Below, piece after piece: positions 41,317 through 50,238 of a stretch of DNA of 64,000 nucleotides. Position numbers and translations under genes: made by a program. Positions within the stretch are counted from its first letter, which is position 1; every line of letters starts with the position of its first letter. The DNA lies in contig CAWCSF010000010.1 of assembly GCA_963798195.1 (NCBI GenBank), forward strand, positions 496,001 to 560,000. The letters run 5' to 3'. The stretch comes from CAVSRC01 sp963798195 (GTDB lineage: Bacteria; Pseudomonadota; Alphaproteobacteria; Rhizobiales; Kaistiaceae). The notes under the pieces were generated by a model. The model was not told the origin of the DNA. It saw only the letters and a program-made list of their open reading frames with translations, and did not search any database.

Positions 41317-42117
41317 TCAGAGGGTAGCGGCGCCGAGCAGGAACGCCGCAAGCACCACCTGTTGGCAGGCGCCGAGGGCATCTCCGGTTCGTCCGCCGAT
41401 CGCCTGAGCGATCAGACGGATCGCAATATAGGTTGCCAATGCGGCCAAAACAGCGGCGAGGATGGCCGAACGCAGCCCGACTAGCGGGATAGCCAGTACC
41501 GCCAGAACGCCCGCCGAGGCGAGTGCCACCAGCATGGCGCTGTGGCCGGGCGGGCCAGTATCGTGGGAGAGGCCGCTCGCCTTGGCTGCCGGCAGGTCAT
41601 GCCACATGCGGACCATTGCCGCCCGCGAGATGCCCTCGGCGATAATCAGGACGCCTGCCGCAATAAACATGCCGCCCACGACGATCATCGCGGTCAGGCA
41701 GGCAACGCGGAGAAGGAGCGAGAGAATCAGCGCCGCGGCGCCAAACGTGCCGATGCGGCTGTCGCCCATGATTTGCAGCCGATGCTCGACCGTTGCGCCG
41801 CCGAAGCTGTCGGCGGTGTCCGCCAGTCCGTCTTCGTGCAGGCCCCCGGTCAGTGCCATGGTGGCGGTCACCGCCAGCGTTGCCGACGCCATGGGCGGTG
41901 CGCCGATGGCCGACGCGACGACGAGGCCAAGACCGCCACCCAGGCCGATCATGCACCCGGCCAACGGGAACAGCGCCGCCGCCCGCCGAAAATCCGGACG
42001 GGTGTTTGGATCGCTGCCCAACCAGTCGGCCGGCACGCGCGTCAGGAATGCCAGGGACGCTTTCAGGTCACCGACGATAGCGTCCGGATCCGAGGGGAAC
42101 TGGTCCTGGTCCGTCAT
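41317..42117 (-). CDS. cobS: adenosylcobinamide-GDP ribazoletransferase (cobalamin synthase)
   Basis: 266 aa membrane enzyme joining adenosylcobinamide-GDP with alpha-ribazole, the last step of the cobalamin nucleotide loop. Signature GGLHEDGLADTADSFGG near residues 91-107, then RLQIMGDSRIGTFGAAALIL. Six to seven TM helices. The ATG at 42117 (MTDQDQFPSD) is preferred over an in-frame start 24 codons upstream. Divergent from cobT across 115 bp; no cobalamin riboswitch is evident there. DUF1289 follows. Confidence 0.93.
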   Translation of the reverse strand: MTDQDQFPSDPDAIVGDLKASLAFLTRVPADWLGSDPNTRPDFRRAAALFPLAGCMIGLGGGLGLVVASAIGAPPMASATLAVTATMALTGGLHEDGLADTADSFGGATVEHRLQIMGDSRIGTFGAAALILSLLLRVACLTAMIVVGGMFIAAGVLIIAEGISRAAMVRMWHDLPAAKASGLSHDTGPPGHSAMLVALASAGVLAVLAIPLVGLRSAILAAVLAALATYIAIRLIAQAIGGRTGDALGACQQVVLAAFLLGAATL

Positions 42118-42232
42118 GGCAGCGATCCCGTCCAACGCCTTGCGACCGGTGGCCTCCCGGTTATAGAACCTTCGCGCCGGCCAGACCAACGGCTACCGCG
42201 AAACCCCAACAATCCCGCCCTTTGGAGCCCGA

Positions 42233-43261
42233 ATGTTTCCTCCCGCCAGCGGGCTGCCCTTCGACGACATTCGCGCACTCGTAGCAGCAATGCCGCCCGC
42301 CGACTCGGACGCCGCCGCTGAAGTGCGAACGCGTGACGCGCGGCTGACCAAGCCGCCGGGCTCGTTGGGCCGGCTGGAAGATATTGCTGAATGGCTGGCC
42401 GCATGGCAGGGGCGAGCCCCGCCACAGGTCGAGCGGCCGCTGGTTGCTGTATTCGCCGGCAATCATGGCGTCGTCGCGCAGGGTGTTTCCGCCTATCCGG
42501 CAGCAGTGACGCAGCAGATGGTGGCGAATTTCTCCGCCGGAGGGGCTGCCATCAACCAGATTTGCCGGACCTACGATCTCGGGCTCAAGGTGTTCGACCT
42601 CGCCCTCGATCACCCGACCGGCGACATCACGAGGGAGGCGGCGCTGGACGAGATCGGATGCGCCCGGACCATCGCTTACGGCATGGAGGCGATCGCCGGC
42701 GGCATCGACCTGCTCGCGATCGGAGAGATGGGGATCGGTAACACCACCGTCGCGGCAGCAATCTTCTGCGGCCTGTTTGGCGGCAACGCCGGCGACTGGG
42801 TCGGGCCGGGAACCGGAGTCGATTCGGCCGGGCTGGAACGCAAGCGGATGGCCGTCGAAGCCGCGCTGGCACACCACGCCGGTAATCTCGGCGATCCGCT
42901 CGAGGTTCTGCGCCGGCTCGGTGGCCGGGAGATCGCCGCCATGGCCGGCGCAATCCTCGCCGCGCGCCTGAACCGCGTTCCGGTGATCGTCGATGGATAT
43001 GTCGCTACATCGGCGGCCGCCGTTCTCTTCGCCATGGACCCGGCGGCGCTCGACCATTGCCTGTTTGGGCATGTTTCCGCTGAGCCCGCGCACCACCGCG
43101 CGCTGGAGCGCATGGGGAAGACGGCCCTGCTCAATCTCGGGATGCGGCTCGGTGAGGGGACGGGCGCGGCACTCGCCAGCGGCATCGTCAAGGCGGCGGC
43201 GGCGCTCCACGGCGGCATGGCGACATTTGAGTCGGCCGGGGTCTCCGACCGCGACAGCTAG
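42233..43261 (+). CDS. cobT: nicotinate-nucleotide--dimethylbenzimidazole phosphoribosyltransferase
   Basis: 342 aa. Makes alpha-ribazole phosphate from dimethylbenzimidazole and nicotinate mononucleotide, feeding CobS. Signatures: LTKPPGSLGRLEDIA (residues about 39-53), FAGNHGVVAQGVSAYP, IGEMGIGNTTVAAAI and the C-terminal LGMRLGEGTGAALA with the catalytic Glu. ATG at 42233 follows TTTGGAGCCCGA. Divergent from cobS, a common arrangement. The stop overlaps the convergent kinase gene by 4 bp. Confidence 0.95.
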   Translation: MFPPASGLPFDDIRALVAAMPPADSDAAAEVRTRDARLTKPPGSLGRLEDIAEWLAAWQGRAPPQVERPLVAVFAGNHGVVAQGVSAYPAAVTQQMVANFSAGGAAINQICRTYDLGLKVFDLALDHPTGDITREAALDEIGCARTIAYGMEAIAGGIDLLAIGEMGIGNTTVAAAIFCGLFGGNAGDWVGPGTGVDSAGLERKRMAVEAALAHHAGNLGDPLEVLRRLGGREIAAMAGAILAARLNRVPVIVDGYVATSAAAVLFAMDPAALDHCLFGHVSAEPAHHRALERMGKTALLNLGMRLGEGTGAALASGIVKAAAALHGGMATFESAGVSDRDS

Positions 43262-44796
43262 GCGGTTCGCCGCCAGCGGGTTCGTTCGCCCGGCTCGCCG
43301 AGCGGCGGCAGGGCCTGCATCACGCGTGATTGGGGGAAGGTGGCGATTGCCTCGGTACCCTCGCGCAGCCTTGAGTTCAATACGAACGTTCCCTCGTGGG
43401 TCGACATCAGTGCCTGCACGATCGGCAGGCCGAGGCCGGCGCCGCGTTCGGCGTTCTTGCGGGCGAGCGAGCCCTGGCCGAACGCAGACAGAACAATCGG
43501 GATTTCTTCCGGCGGAATGCCCGGCCCGTTGTCCCGGACCGAAATGAACTGACCGCCGTCGACGGCCGCGCCGACCGAGATCGTAACCTCGCCGCCGGGC
43601 GGCGTGAATTTGATCGCGTTCGATAGCAGGTTGAGCACGATCTGACGCACGGCGCGGTCGTCTACCCAAAGGCGCGGAAGCCCCCGCTGGATGGTCTCGG
43701 TGATGACGATTTTCTTGCTCTTCGCGCGGAGTTGCAGAAGGTTTCGACAGTCCTCCGCGACATGGGCGAGGTTCACCGGTTCTTCATGCAGCTCGTAGCG
43801 GCCGGCCTCGATGCGTGACAGGTCGAGAATCTCGTTGATGAGGTTGAGCAGGTGCTGACCACTGGCGTGAATGTCGCCGACGTACTCCTTGTACGAGGCG
43901 TTGTTCATCGGGCCGAGCACTTCGTTCTTCATGATCTCGGAGAATCCAAGGATCGCATTCAGCGGCGTGCGCAACTCGTGGCTCATGGTTGCAAGAAACC
44001 GAGACTTGGCAAGGTTGGCTTCCTCGGCGCGCCGCCGCGCCTCGTCCGAAATCGACTTGGCGGTGCCCAACTCGGCGATCAGCAAGTCTTTCTCGGCGCG
44101 GTATTCGAGCATGGCGAGTGTCGCCGAGTAGAGCCGCGATGCGAGGATCAGGAAGAAGAACTGCGCGCCGAGCGCCATGATGGACAGCACGATAAAAAGG
44201 AAGCCGCCGCGGCTGACGAAAACCGCGACGAGCGTAAGGGTGATCGGGATCGTGCCCGCAACGGCGGCGGCGGTGACGGTCGAGGCGACCGAGGTGATCA
44301 CCGATACCACCACCAGCATGGTGGCGAATTGGAACACCTCGACGCCAACTGCGTTGGCACCGCTTTGGGGGACCAGCAGCAGTATGACTGCCCAACTGGC
44401 ACCACCGAGGAATTCGGCAAACACAAAACGCCGCGTCCATGTCCGCACCGATACATCGGCGGGGGCCATACCTATGTAACGGCTGCAGAGCACCAGCATG
44501 CCGATGTTCATCGCCAGCACGAGCGCCGCCCAGGCCGCAATGGTGGCTATTCCGATCCAGAGGAGGGAGGCGGATGAAACGATTGCGAGGAGAAGGGGCA
44601 GCGCATAGGCGGCGCTGATGCGGTTCTGGGCGAAGGTGAGTGCTAGCTCGTAGTCGAAGGCCGGCCGTGTGCCGGAACTCGACGTCAGGCGTTCGCGCTG
44701 GTCGCGTACGGCGCGCATGACCGAACGGCGGCGTTCGGCGCGCTCACGGCTCTGTGCCGTCTTGTCGCTTTCGGAAGCGGACGCGGCGGTGTTCAT
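43258..44796 (-). CDS. membrane sensor histidine kinase (HisKA, PdhS/PleC-like core)
   Basis: 512 aa. A cytosolic N-terminal segment is followed by about six TM helices (residues 60-210), forming a membrane-embedded sensor. A linker coiled coil (LIAELGTAKSISDEARRRAEEANLAK) leads to HisKA with MSHELRTPLNAILGFSEIM. The HATPase has LNLLSNAIKFTPPGGE, VRDNGPGIPPEE and GAGLGLPIVQALM. The region FSEIMKNEVLGPM and DIHASGQHLLNLINEILDLS resembles PleC/PdhS-type kinases that control DivK in Rhizobiales. No response regulator is adjacent. A TTAACCAT (CtrA-type) half site lies 96 bp upstream. ATG 44796 preferred. Confidence 0.88.
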   Translation of the reverse strand: MNTAASASESDKTAQSRERAERRRSVMRAVRDQRERLTSSSGTRPAFDYELALTFAQNRISAAYALPLLLAIVSSASLLWIGIATIAAWAALVLAMNIGMLVLCSRYIGMAPADVSVRTWTRRFVFAEFLGGASWAVILLLVPQSGANAVGVEVFQFATMLVVVSVITSVASTVTAAAVAGTIPITLTLVAVFVSRGGFLFIVLSIMALGAQFFFLILASRLYSATLAMLEYRAEKDLLIAELGTAKSISDEARRRAEEANLAKSRFLATMSHELRTPLNAILGFSEIMKNEVLGPMNNASYKEYVGDIHASGQHLLNLINEILDLSRIEAGRYELHEEPVNLAHVAEDCRNLLQLRAKSKKIVITETIQRGLPRLWVDDRAVRQIVLNLLSNAIKFTPPGGEVTISVGAAVDGGQFISVRDNGPGIPPEEIPIVLSAFGQGSLARKNAERGAGLGLPIVQALMSTHEGTFVLNSRLREGTEAIATFPQSRVMQALPPLGEPGERTRWRRTA

Positions 44797-44891
44797 TGCG
44801 AGATGACGGCCCCGAAGGCGCCCCACGGCAAGGATTGCGGCGGGAGAACGTCGAAGAGTTGCAGAAGAGGCTTAATTTGCCCCTCAGAATT

Positions 44892-44899
44892 ATGGTTAA
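44892..44899 (-). promoter_or_regulatory. putative CtrA half site before the sensor kinase gene
   Basis: TTAACCAT on the minus strand, in the 105-bp spacer between the divergent kinase and uracil-DNA glycosylase genes; overlapping TTAA-N7-TAAA on plus (44896-44910) is one base from the TTAA-N7-TTAA form. Confidence 0.3.
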
Positions 44900-44901
44900 C
44901 G

Positions 44902-45585
44902 ATGCGTAAAAGTGAGGGCGGCCAAGCCCTTGCGGCCGGCGTTCCCCGGCGCGTGCGGGACCGTAAGCTGGACCGGTTACTCGCCGAAATCCGCGCCTGC
45001 CGCATCTGCCGGGACGCGCCGCTGGGTGCGCCCCTGCCGCACGAGCCGCGTCCCGTGGTGCGCGTCTCGCAAACCGCGACGATCTGCATCGTCGGACAGG
45101 CGCCCGGAACACGCGTCCATGCCTCCGGCATGCCGTTTACCGACCCGTCGGGCGACCGCCTGCGTGCATGGATGGGGATCGATGCCGATACATTCTACGA
45201 CGACAGCCGTATCGCCATCGTGCCGATGGGCTTCTGCTTTCCGGGGCAGGACGCGCGCGGCGCCGACCTGCCGCCGCGGCGCGAATGCGCTCCCGCATGG
45301 CGTGCACGTCTGTTTGCGGCGCTGCCGAACATCGAGTTGATGCTGGCCGTGGGATCTTACGCCCATGCCTGGCACCTCGGTCCGCTGGCGCGCAAGAACC
45401 TGACCGAGACCGTGGCGACATGGCGGGAGATCATGGCGGCAACGGAGAACCCGACCATAATCCCGATGCCGCATCCGTCATGGCGCAACAACGCGTGGAT
45501 CAAGAGGAATCCATGGTTTGATAAAGACTTGCTGCCGGTTCTTAAAACGCGGATTAGCGACGCACTCGGCCGCAGCGCCGTTTGA
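44902..45585 (+). CDS. uracil-DNA glycosylase family protein
   Basis: 227 aa. Removes uracil or deaminated bases from DNA. The N-terminal CRICRDAPLG pair of Cys, with later ECAPAW and GFCFPG Cys, suggests a 4Fe-4S member of the family. Motif 1 is IVGQAPGTRVHASGMPF; motif 2 is MPHPSWRNNAW. The ATG at 44902 is chosen; a longer in-frame reading from 44803 overlaps the promoter region. Single gene between the sensor kinase and Lrp regulator. The nearest experimentally described relatives are uncertain. Confidence 0.87.
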   Translation: MRKSEGGQALAAGVPRRVRDRKLDRLLAEIRACRICRDAPLGAPLPHEPRPVVRVSQTATICIVGQAPGTRVHASGMPFTDPSGDRLRAWMGIDADTFYDDSRIAIVPMGFCFPGQDARGADLPPRRECAPAWRARLFAALPNIELMLAVGSYAHAWHLGPLARKNLTETVATWREIMAATENPTIIPMPHPSWRNNAWIKRNPWFDKDLLPVLKTRISDALGRSAV

Positions 45586-45614
45586 CTTATCCGCAAAGAA
45601 TTTCTATAGATCGC

Positions 45615-45658
45615 GGCAATTCGGCGCTATATTGGGAAATTAGTACTGCCGAATTGCC
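45615..45658. repeat. perfect 11-bp inverted repeat upstream of the Lrp-family gene
   Basis: GGCAATTCGGC (45615-45625) and GCCGAATTGCC (45648-45658) separated by 22 AT-rich bases; it ends 33 bp before the lrp-like ATG. Spacing of two to three helical turns fits an Lrp dimer/octamer operator. An RNA hairpin with a 22-nt loop is also possible, but no T-run follows on plus. Confidence 0.6.
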
Positions 45659-45690
45659 TGAGATGAAATCAGTTCACAAGGGTGGCGCGA

Positions 45691-46185
45691 ATGGTCGATC
45701 GTCTTGATCGGAAGATCCTGCAAATTCTGCAGGAGGATGCAACGGTGCCCGTCGCCGAGATCGGGCGCCGGGTAGGGCTGTCGACCACACCCTGCTGGCG
45801 CCGCATTCAGAAGCTGGAAGAGGACGGCGTCATCACCGGCCGCGTCGCACTGCTCGATCCCAGGAAGATCAACACCAAGGTGACGGCCTTCGTCGCCATC
45901 ACCACCAACCAGCATAATGACGAGTGGCTCCGCCGCTTCGCCGAGGTGATCCGGGACCTGCCGGAGGTGGTCGAGTTCTACCGGATGGCGGGGCAGGTGG
46001 ACTACCTGCTACGCGTCGTGGTTCCCGACATCGAAGCGTATGACAACCTCTACAAGCGGTTGATCGCCAAGATCGACATCTCTGACGTCTCGACGACGTT
46101 CGCGATGGAGCAGATCAAGTACACGACCGAACTGCCGCTGAGCTACGTAGCTCTCGACAAGGAAAAGGCGCGGTCGGCAGCCTAG
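45691..46185 (+). CDS. Lrp/AsnC family transcriptional regulator
   Basis: 164 aa. N-terminal HTH (LDRKILQILQEDATVPVAEIG, GLSTTPCWRRIQKLEEDGVI) and C-terminal RAM ligand-binding domain (VTAFVAITTNQHND, LPEVVEFYRMAGQVDYLLRVV). The SxTPCWRRIxxLE recognition helix is typical of the Rhizobiales Lrp branch. ATG 45691 preferred over a GTG three codons upstream. No amino-acid gene is adjacent, so the target is unclear; an inverted repeat just upstream suggests autoregulation. Convergent with the patatin gene (5-bp gap). Confidence 0.9.
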   Translation: MVDRLDRKILQILQEDATVPVAEIGRRVGLSTTPCWRRIQKLEEDGVITGRVALLDPRKINTKVTAFVAITTNQHNDEWLRRFAEVIRDLPEVVEFYRMAGQVDYLLRVVVPDIEAYDNLYKRLIAKIDISDVSTTFAMEQIKYTTELPLSYVALDKEKARSAA

Positions 46186-46190
46186 CGTCG

Positions 46191-47063
46191 CTATTCCGAC
46201 GTACGCTGAAAGGCTTCTATCCGATCCGCCAGCGTGCGTTTGAAGTGATCCTTGCCCGCTTCGCTGGCCGCCACGATTTCACGGACGCGCCAGAATTCCA
46301 TCACGCCAATCCGACCGACGGGCGCCTCGACGTAGATATCCGGTGGGTGCCGCTTGACCATGTTCTGGATGAGCGTCCGCGTCATGATTCGGGTCGCGGT
46401 GAACCCAACCTCGATAGCATTCGGCGGCCGGCGTCTCGGCTCCTTGCCCTCCGGCAACCCGTTTACGTCGATGGCGACGACGATGTCGCCGTAACCGACG
46501 ACGCAATCGAGGGGCAGGGGGTTGCTGACGCCGCCGTCAATGAACGTGCGCGTGCCCAAGGTGACCGGCACGAACAGCGCCGGTATTGCCAGGGAGGCGG
46601 CGATTGCCGGCTTGAGCGGACCCGAGGAGAAGACAACCGGCTCCCAAGAATTGAGATCGGTTGCAACGGCACGAAACGGGATCGGCAACGACGAAAAATT
46701 GTCGGGAAATAGTTCCGGAAGAAACGCGCTGGTGATGCTCGGCGCATCGGCCTGAAGCGACAAGCCGGCCTGCAGGGTCTCGCGGAGTGACCGGCGGCTC
46801 GTCCATAGGCGGCCCGCGATCAGCCCGAGGGTGCCGAGAACAGAGTAGGCGTGTTCGCGGACGTCCTTGCCGCGCATGCCGCTCGCCCACCCAGCGCCGA
46901 TGAGCGCGCCGATCGACGATCCGGCGATGATTGATGGCAAAACGCCGAGCTCATCGAACACCTCAAGATACGGAATGTGCCCCAGTCCGCGCGCGGCACC
47001 GCTCCCGAGCACGACCGATATGCGCGGCAAGGACCGATCGACGGCGGATGAGCGATGGGTCAC
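46191..47063 (-). CDS. patatin-like phospholipase family protein
   Basis: 290 aa lipid acyl hydrolase. The glycine-rich oxyanion segment is VLGSGAARGLGHI (residues about 17-29), the nucleophile elbow GSSIGAL about 47-53, and the catalytic-Asp motif IDGGVSNPLPLD near residue 172. The overall layout matches RssA/YchK-type bacterial patatins without a TM anchor. The GTG start at 47063 overlaps the alkylation-repair gene stop (GTGA); a longer reading upstream is antisense noise. Substrate not deducible. Confidence 0.88.
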   Translation of the reverse strand: MTHRSSAVDRSLPRISVVLGSGAARGLGHIPYLEVFDELGVLPSIIAGSSIGALIGAGWASGMRGKDVREHAYSVLGTLGLIAGRLWTSRRSLRETLQAGLSLQADAPSITSAFLPELFPDNFSSLPIPFRAVATDLNSWEPVVFSSGPLKPAIAASLAIPALFVPVTLGTRTFIDGGVSNPLPLDCVVGYGDIVVAIDVNGLPEGKEPRRRPPNAIEVGFTATRIMTRTLIQNMVKRHPPDIYVEAPVGRIGVMEFWRVREIVAASEAGKDHFKRTLADRIEAFQRTSE

Positions 47064-47758
47064 CGGGCCGGCGCCCTGCGTTCGATCCGCCCGAGTTGCA
47101 CCGGGTCGGTGAGCTCCCTGACAGCGTCCTTGCCGATCCAGCGCGCCGCCTTGTCGTTGGAAGCCGCCAGCTTGCGCGCCAGAGCAAGGGCAGGGCCGTG
47201 CAGCGACGTCGAGCGTTTCCCGATTTGGCGAAGCGCCCAGTTCACAGCCTTGCGCACGAAGTTTCGGTCGTCGGTCGCGCACTTTTCGATGATTGGCAGG
47301 AAGGCAAGGAAGTCGCTGTCCGGCGCAATCTTCGCATGCACCGCATAACCGGCGATTGTGGCGAAGGCCGCGCGGCGCACGAACTCGCGCTCGTCCCGGG
47401 ACCACCTCGCGACCTTCGCGGGGACGTGCGATGTACGCGCAAACAGCTTCATGCAGGCCTGATCGCAGACATCCCAGGAGTTGAAGTCGGCGGCCCAGGC
47501 GTCCATCTGCGCGGGCGTGACTTGCTTCGGATCGTCGATCAGTGCCGCGAGCAGCCGCGCCTCGTGCCAGCCGCTCGTCCAGAGCCCGAGCGCCAGCGCA
47601 TGGTCGCGCTTCAGCCGCCTTGCGATCGGCTTCAGCGTCGCCATCGAAATGCCGAAGGCCTTGTCGATGTTGATGCCGAACCGCGCCATGCCGGCGCGGT
47701 TCTCTTCTGAGCCGAGGGATCGTAGCTCCTTAAGGATCGCATCCACATTCGAGGACAC
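47060..47758 (-). CDS. DNA alkylation repair protein (AlkD-like HEAT repeat)
   Basis: 232 aa, all-helical HEAT-like repeats. Landmarks: FGINIDKAFGISMATLKPIARRL, LWTSGWHEARLLAALIDDP, FNSWDVCDQAC (the SWD aromatic/Asp pair of the base-binding cleft) and RNFVRKAVNWALRQIGKR. AlkD proteins excise bulky alkylated purines without base flipping. GTG start at 47758. Overlaps the patatin gene by 4 nt, and lies 27 nt after the dehydrogenase gene, so possibly one operon of unrelated functions. Confidence 0.87.
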   Translation of the reverse strand: MSSNVDAILKELRSLGSEENRAGMARFGINIDKAFGISMATLKPIARRLKRDHALALGLWTSGWHEARLLAALIDDPKQVTPAQMDAWAADFNSWDVCDQACMKLFARTSHVPAKVARWSRDEREFVRRAAFATIAGYAVHAKIAPDSDFLAFLPIIEKCATDDRNFVRKAVNWALRQIGKRSTSLHGPALALARKLAASNDKAARWIGKDAVRELTDPVQLGRIERRAPAR

Positions 47759-47785
47759 GGGCGATGCGATCCTTTCGGGTTGCGC

Positions 47786-48658
47786 CTAGTCCCGCGCCAG
47801 ACGCGCGTAGAGGCTGGATGTGTCCCAGCGCCCGCCGCCCATCGCCTGGACCTCGGCGTAGAATTGGTCGACCAGGGCGGCCACGGGGAGTTTCGCGCCG
47901 TTGCGTCGCGCCTCATCGATGCCGATCGAAAGGTCCTTGCGCATCCAGTCGACCGCGAAGCCGAAATCGAACTTGTCGGCCATGATTGCCTTGAAGCGGT
48001 TGTCCATCTGCCACGACTGCGCCGCGCCCTTGGAAATCACGCCGACAACCTGCTCGATATCGAGGCCAGCCTTCTTCGCGAAGTTCATGCCCTCGGCGAG
48101 GCCCTGGACGAGACCGGCGATGCAAATCTGGTTGACCATCTTGGTCAGCTGGCCGGCGCCGACCGGCCCCATCAGGCCGACCATCTTGGCGTAGCTGTCG
48201 ATGACCGGTTTGGCCTTGTCGAAGACATCCTGATCGCCACCGACCATGACCGTGAGCTGGCCGTTCTCGGCACCGGCCTGACCGCCTGAAACCGGAGCGT
48301 CGAGGAAGCCGATGCCTTTTTCTTTCGCCGCGGCGTGAAGCTCGCGCGCGACGTTGGCAGAAGCGGTGGTGTTATCGATCAGCGTGGCACCGGACTTCAT
48401 GCCGGCAAGGGCGCCGGTGTCGCCGACCGTCACCGAGCGGAGGTCGTCGTCATTACCGACGCAGGTGAAGACGAAATCTGCCCCGGTCGCGGCTTCCTTC
48501 GGCGTCTTGGCCGTCTTGCCGGTGTTTTCCTTGGCCCACTTGTCGGCCTTGGCTGTGTTGCGATTGTAGACCGTCACATCGTGACCGCCGCGCTTGGCCA
48601 GGTGACCGGCCATCGGGTAACCCATGACGCCAAGACCGATGAAGGCAACTTTTGCCAT
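47786..48658 (-). CDS. NAD(P)-dependent oxidoreductase, 3-hydroxyisobutyrate dehydrogenase family
   Basis: 290 aa beta-hydroxyacid dehydrogenase. Dinucleotide motif VAFIGLGVMGYPMAGHL (residues 4-20), FLDAPVSGGQAGAENGQL (substrate loop), and GPVGAGQLTKMVNQIC with the catalytic Lys (about 173). The NRNTAKADKW after strand 2 suggests NADP preference (Arg after the strand). Could be a glyoxylate/succinic semialdehyde reductase, 3-hydroxyisobutyrate or tartronate semialdehyde enzyme; family assignment is certain, substrate is not. Confidence 0.9.
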   Translation of the reverse strand: MAKVAFIGLGVMGYPMAGHLAKRGGHDVTVYNRNTAKADKWAKENTGKTAKTPKEAATGADFVFTCVGNDDDLRSVTVGDTGALAGMKSGATLIDNTTASANVARELHAAAKEKGIGFLDAPVSGGQAGAENGQLTVMVGGDQDVFDKAKPVIDSYAKMVGLMGPVGAGQLTKMVNQICIAGLVQGLAEGMNFAKKAGLDIEQVVGVISKGAAQSWQMDNRFKAIMADKFDFGFAVDWMRKDLSIGIDEARRNGAKLPVAALVDQFYAEVQAMGGGRWDTSSLYARLARD

Positions 48659-48864
48659 TGTTGGAGCAACTCCCTGCAGTGATTGAATGATTGTGGCGGC
48701 GGTCGCCGCTGCGGTTTTCTACCCTATGATATTTTCCCCGTCAGGTGCCAATTGCGCGCGGGTGCTGGCCGGCGGCCGCGCGTGACGCGGGCCGTTCGGT
48801 TGACCCAACCCGCGTTGTGGCTAGATTTCGCCCCGAGCCGCTGGCCCCAGGGAATCCCTCTCAA

Positions 48865-50043
48865 ATGCCCGAAATCGACAAGGAAGCCGTCCTCGACCGT
48901 TTGCGCGGGATCAGGGGGCCGGACGACGACCGCGACATCGTTCGCCGCGGAATGGTTTCGGATATCGTCATCGCCAACGGTCGGGTGATGTTTTCGATCA
49001 CGGTGCCGGCCGAGCGGGCCGCCGCTTTCGAGCCGATGCGCACCGCTGCGGAAACCGCGATCAAGGCGATGCCCGGGGTCAGCGGCGCGATGGTCGTACT
49101 CACCGCCGAACGGAAGGCTGGCGCAGGCCCCGCGACCCGGCCGGCTGGCTCGCCGATGGCGCGGCCACAACAGCCGCCTCCAGCTGCTGGCGGTCCGGCG
49201 CCCGGCCACCGGCACGCCGCGCCACCGGCCAAGGTCGGTGTGCCCGGCGTCGATGCAATTATCGCCGTGGCCAGCGGCAAGGGCGGCGTTGGCAAGTCAA
49301 CGGTGGCGGTCAACCTTGCTCTGGCGATGAAGGCGAACGGGCTTCGCGTCGGCATTCTCGACGCCGACATTTACGGTCCGTCGCAACCGCGTCTCTTGCA
49401 TCTTTCCGGCCGACCGGAAGTGGTCGGCGGCCGCACCCTGAAGCCGATGGAAGCATATGGCATCAAGGCGATGTCGATGGGCTTCCTCGTGGAGGAAGAG
49501 ACGCCGATGATCTGGCGCGGCCCGATGGTCGTCTCGGCGCTGTCGCAGATGCTGAGAGAGGTCGCCTGGGGCGATCTCGACGTACTCATCGTCGACATGC
49601 CGCCCGGCACCGGCGACGCGCAGCTCACCATGGCGCAGCAGGTGCCGCTTGCCGGCGCGATCATCGTCTCGACGCCGCAGGACCTCGCGCTGATCGATGC
49701 GCGCAAGGGATTGAACATGTTCCGCCGTGTCGATGTGCCGGTGCTCGGCATCGTCGAGAACATGAGCTACTTCATCGCGCCCGACACCGGCAAGCGCTAC
49801 GACATCTTCGGCCATGGCGGGGCGAGGCGCGAGGCGGAAAAGCTTGAGGCGCCGTTCCTGGGCGAGGTGCCGCTCGACATGGCGATCCGCGAGACATCCG
49901 ACGCCGGCACGCCGATCGTCGTCGCCGAGCCGGACGGACCGCACGCCAAGGTGTTCCGCGAGATCGCGGCGAAGGCATGGGATGGCGTCAAGCAGGGCCG
50001 TGCCGGGGGCAAACGGGCTCCGCCGAAGATCGTGATGGAGTGA
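48865..50043 (+). CDS. Mrp/NBP35 family Fe-S cluster carrier ATPase
   Basis: 392 aa. N-terminal MIP18/DUF59 domain (about 1-85), a Pro/Ala-rich linker (about 90-130), then the P-loop ATPase with deviant Walker A ASGKGGVGKSTVAVNLA and LDADIYGPSQPRLL, DMPPGTGDAQLT. It loads and transfers Fe-S clusters. The usual CPxC pair after ENMSYF is absent here (FIAPDTGKRYDIFGHGG), so cluster binding must differ from ApbC. ATG 48865 chosen at the family N terminus; a 40-codon upstream extension is not conserved. Single gene. Confidence 0.92.
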   Translation: MPEIDKEAVLDRLRGIRGPDDDRDIVRRGMVSDIVIANGRVMFSITVPAERAAAFEPMRTAAETAIKAMPGVSGAMVVLTAERKAGAGPATRPAGSPMARPQQPPPAAGGPAPGHRHAAPPAKVGVPGVDAIIAVASGKGGVGKSTVAVNLALAMKANGLRVGILDADIYGPSQPRLLHLSGRPEVVGGRTLKPMEAYGIKAMSMGFLVEEETPMIWRGPMVVSALSQMLREVAWGDLDVLIVDMPPGTGDAQLTMAQQVPLAGAIIVSTPQDLALIDARKGLNMFRRVDVPVLGIVENMSYFIAPDTGKRYDIFGHGGARREAEKLEAPFLGEVPLDMAIRETSDAGTPIVVAEPDGPHAKVFREIAAKAWDGVKQGRAGGKRAPPKIVME

Positions 50044-50238
50044 CTGTGGCTTCCGGGCAACCGCGCCGCGCGAAACAACGGCGTTGCACGGAAACGGATT
50101 GCCGGCGGCACGTCTGCCGGGCATAGTTCTGTCACCGACGGAGGAATTCTGATGGGTGGGACAACCAACTAGCGCACTGCGCCGCTGACCGGCCCCGAAG
50201 CCGGTTTCCCATTCGATTTCCTTTCCTTCGGTGTCTCC

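Noticed and set aside
42118..42232. Cobalamin riboswitch between cobS and cobT
   Set aside because: Only 115 bp, no recognisable B12-box pattern or terminator stem.
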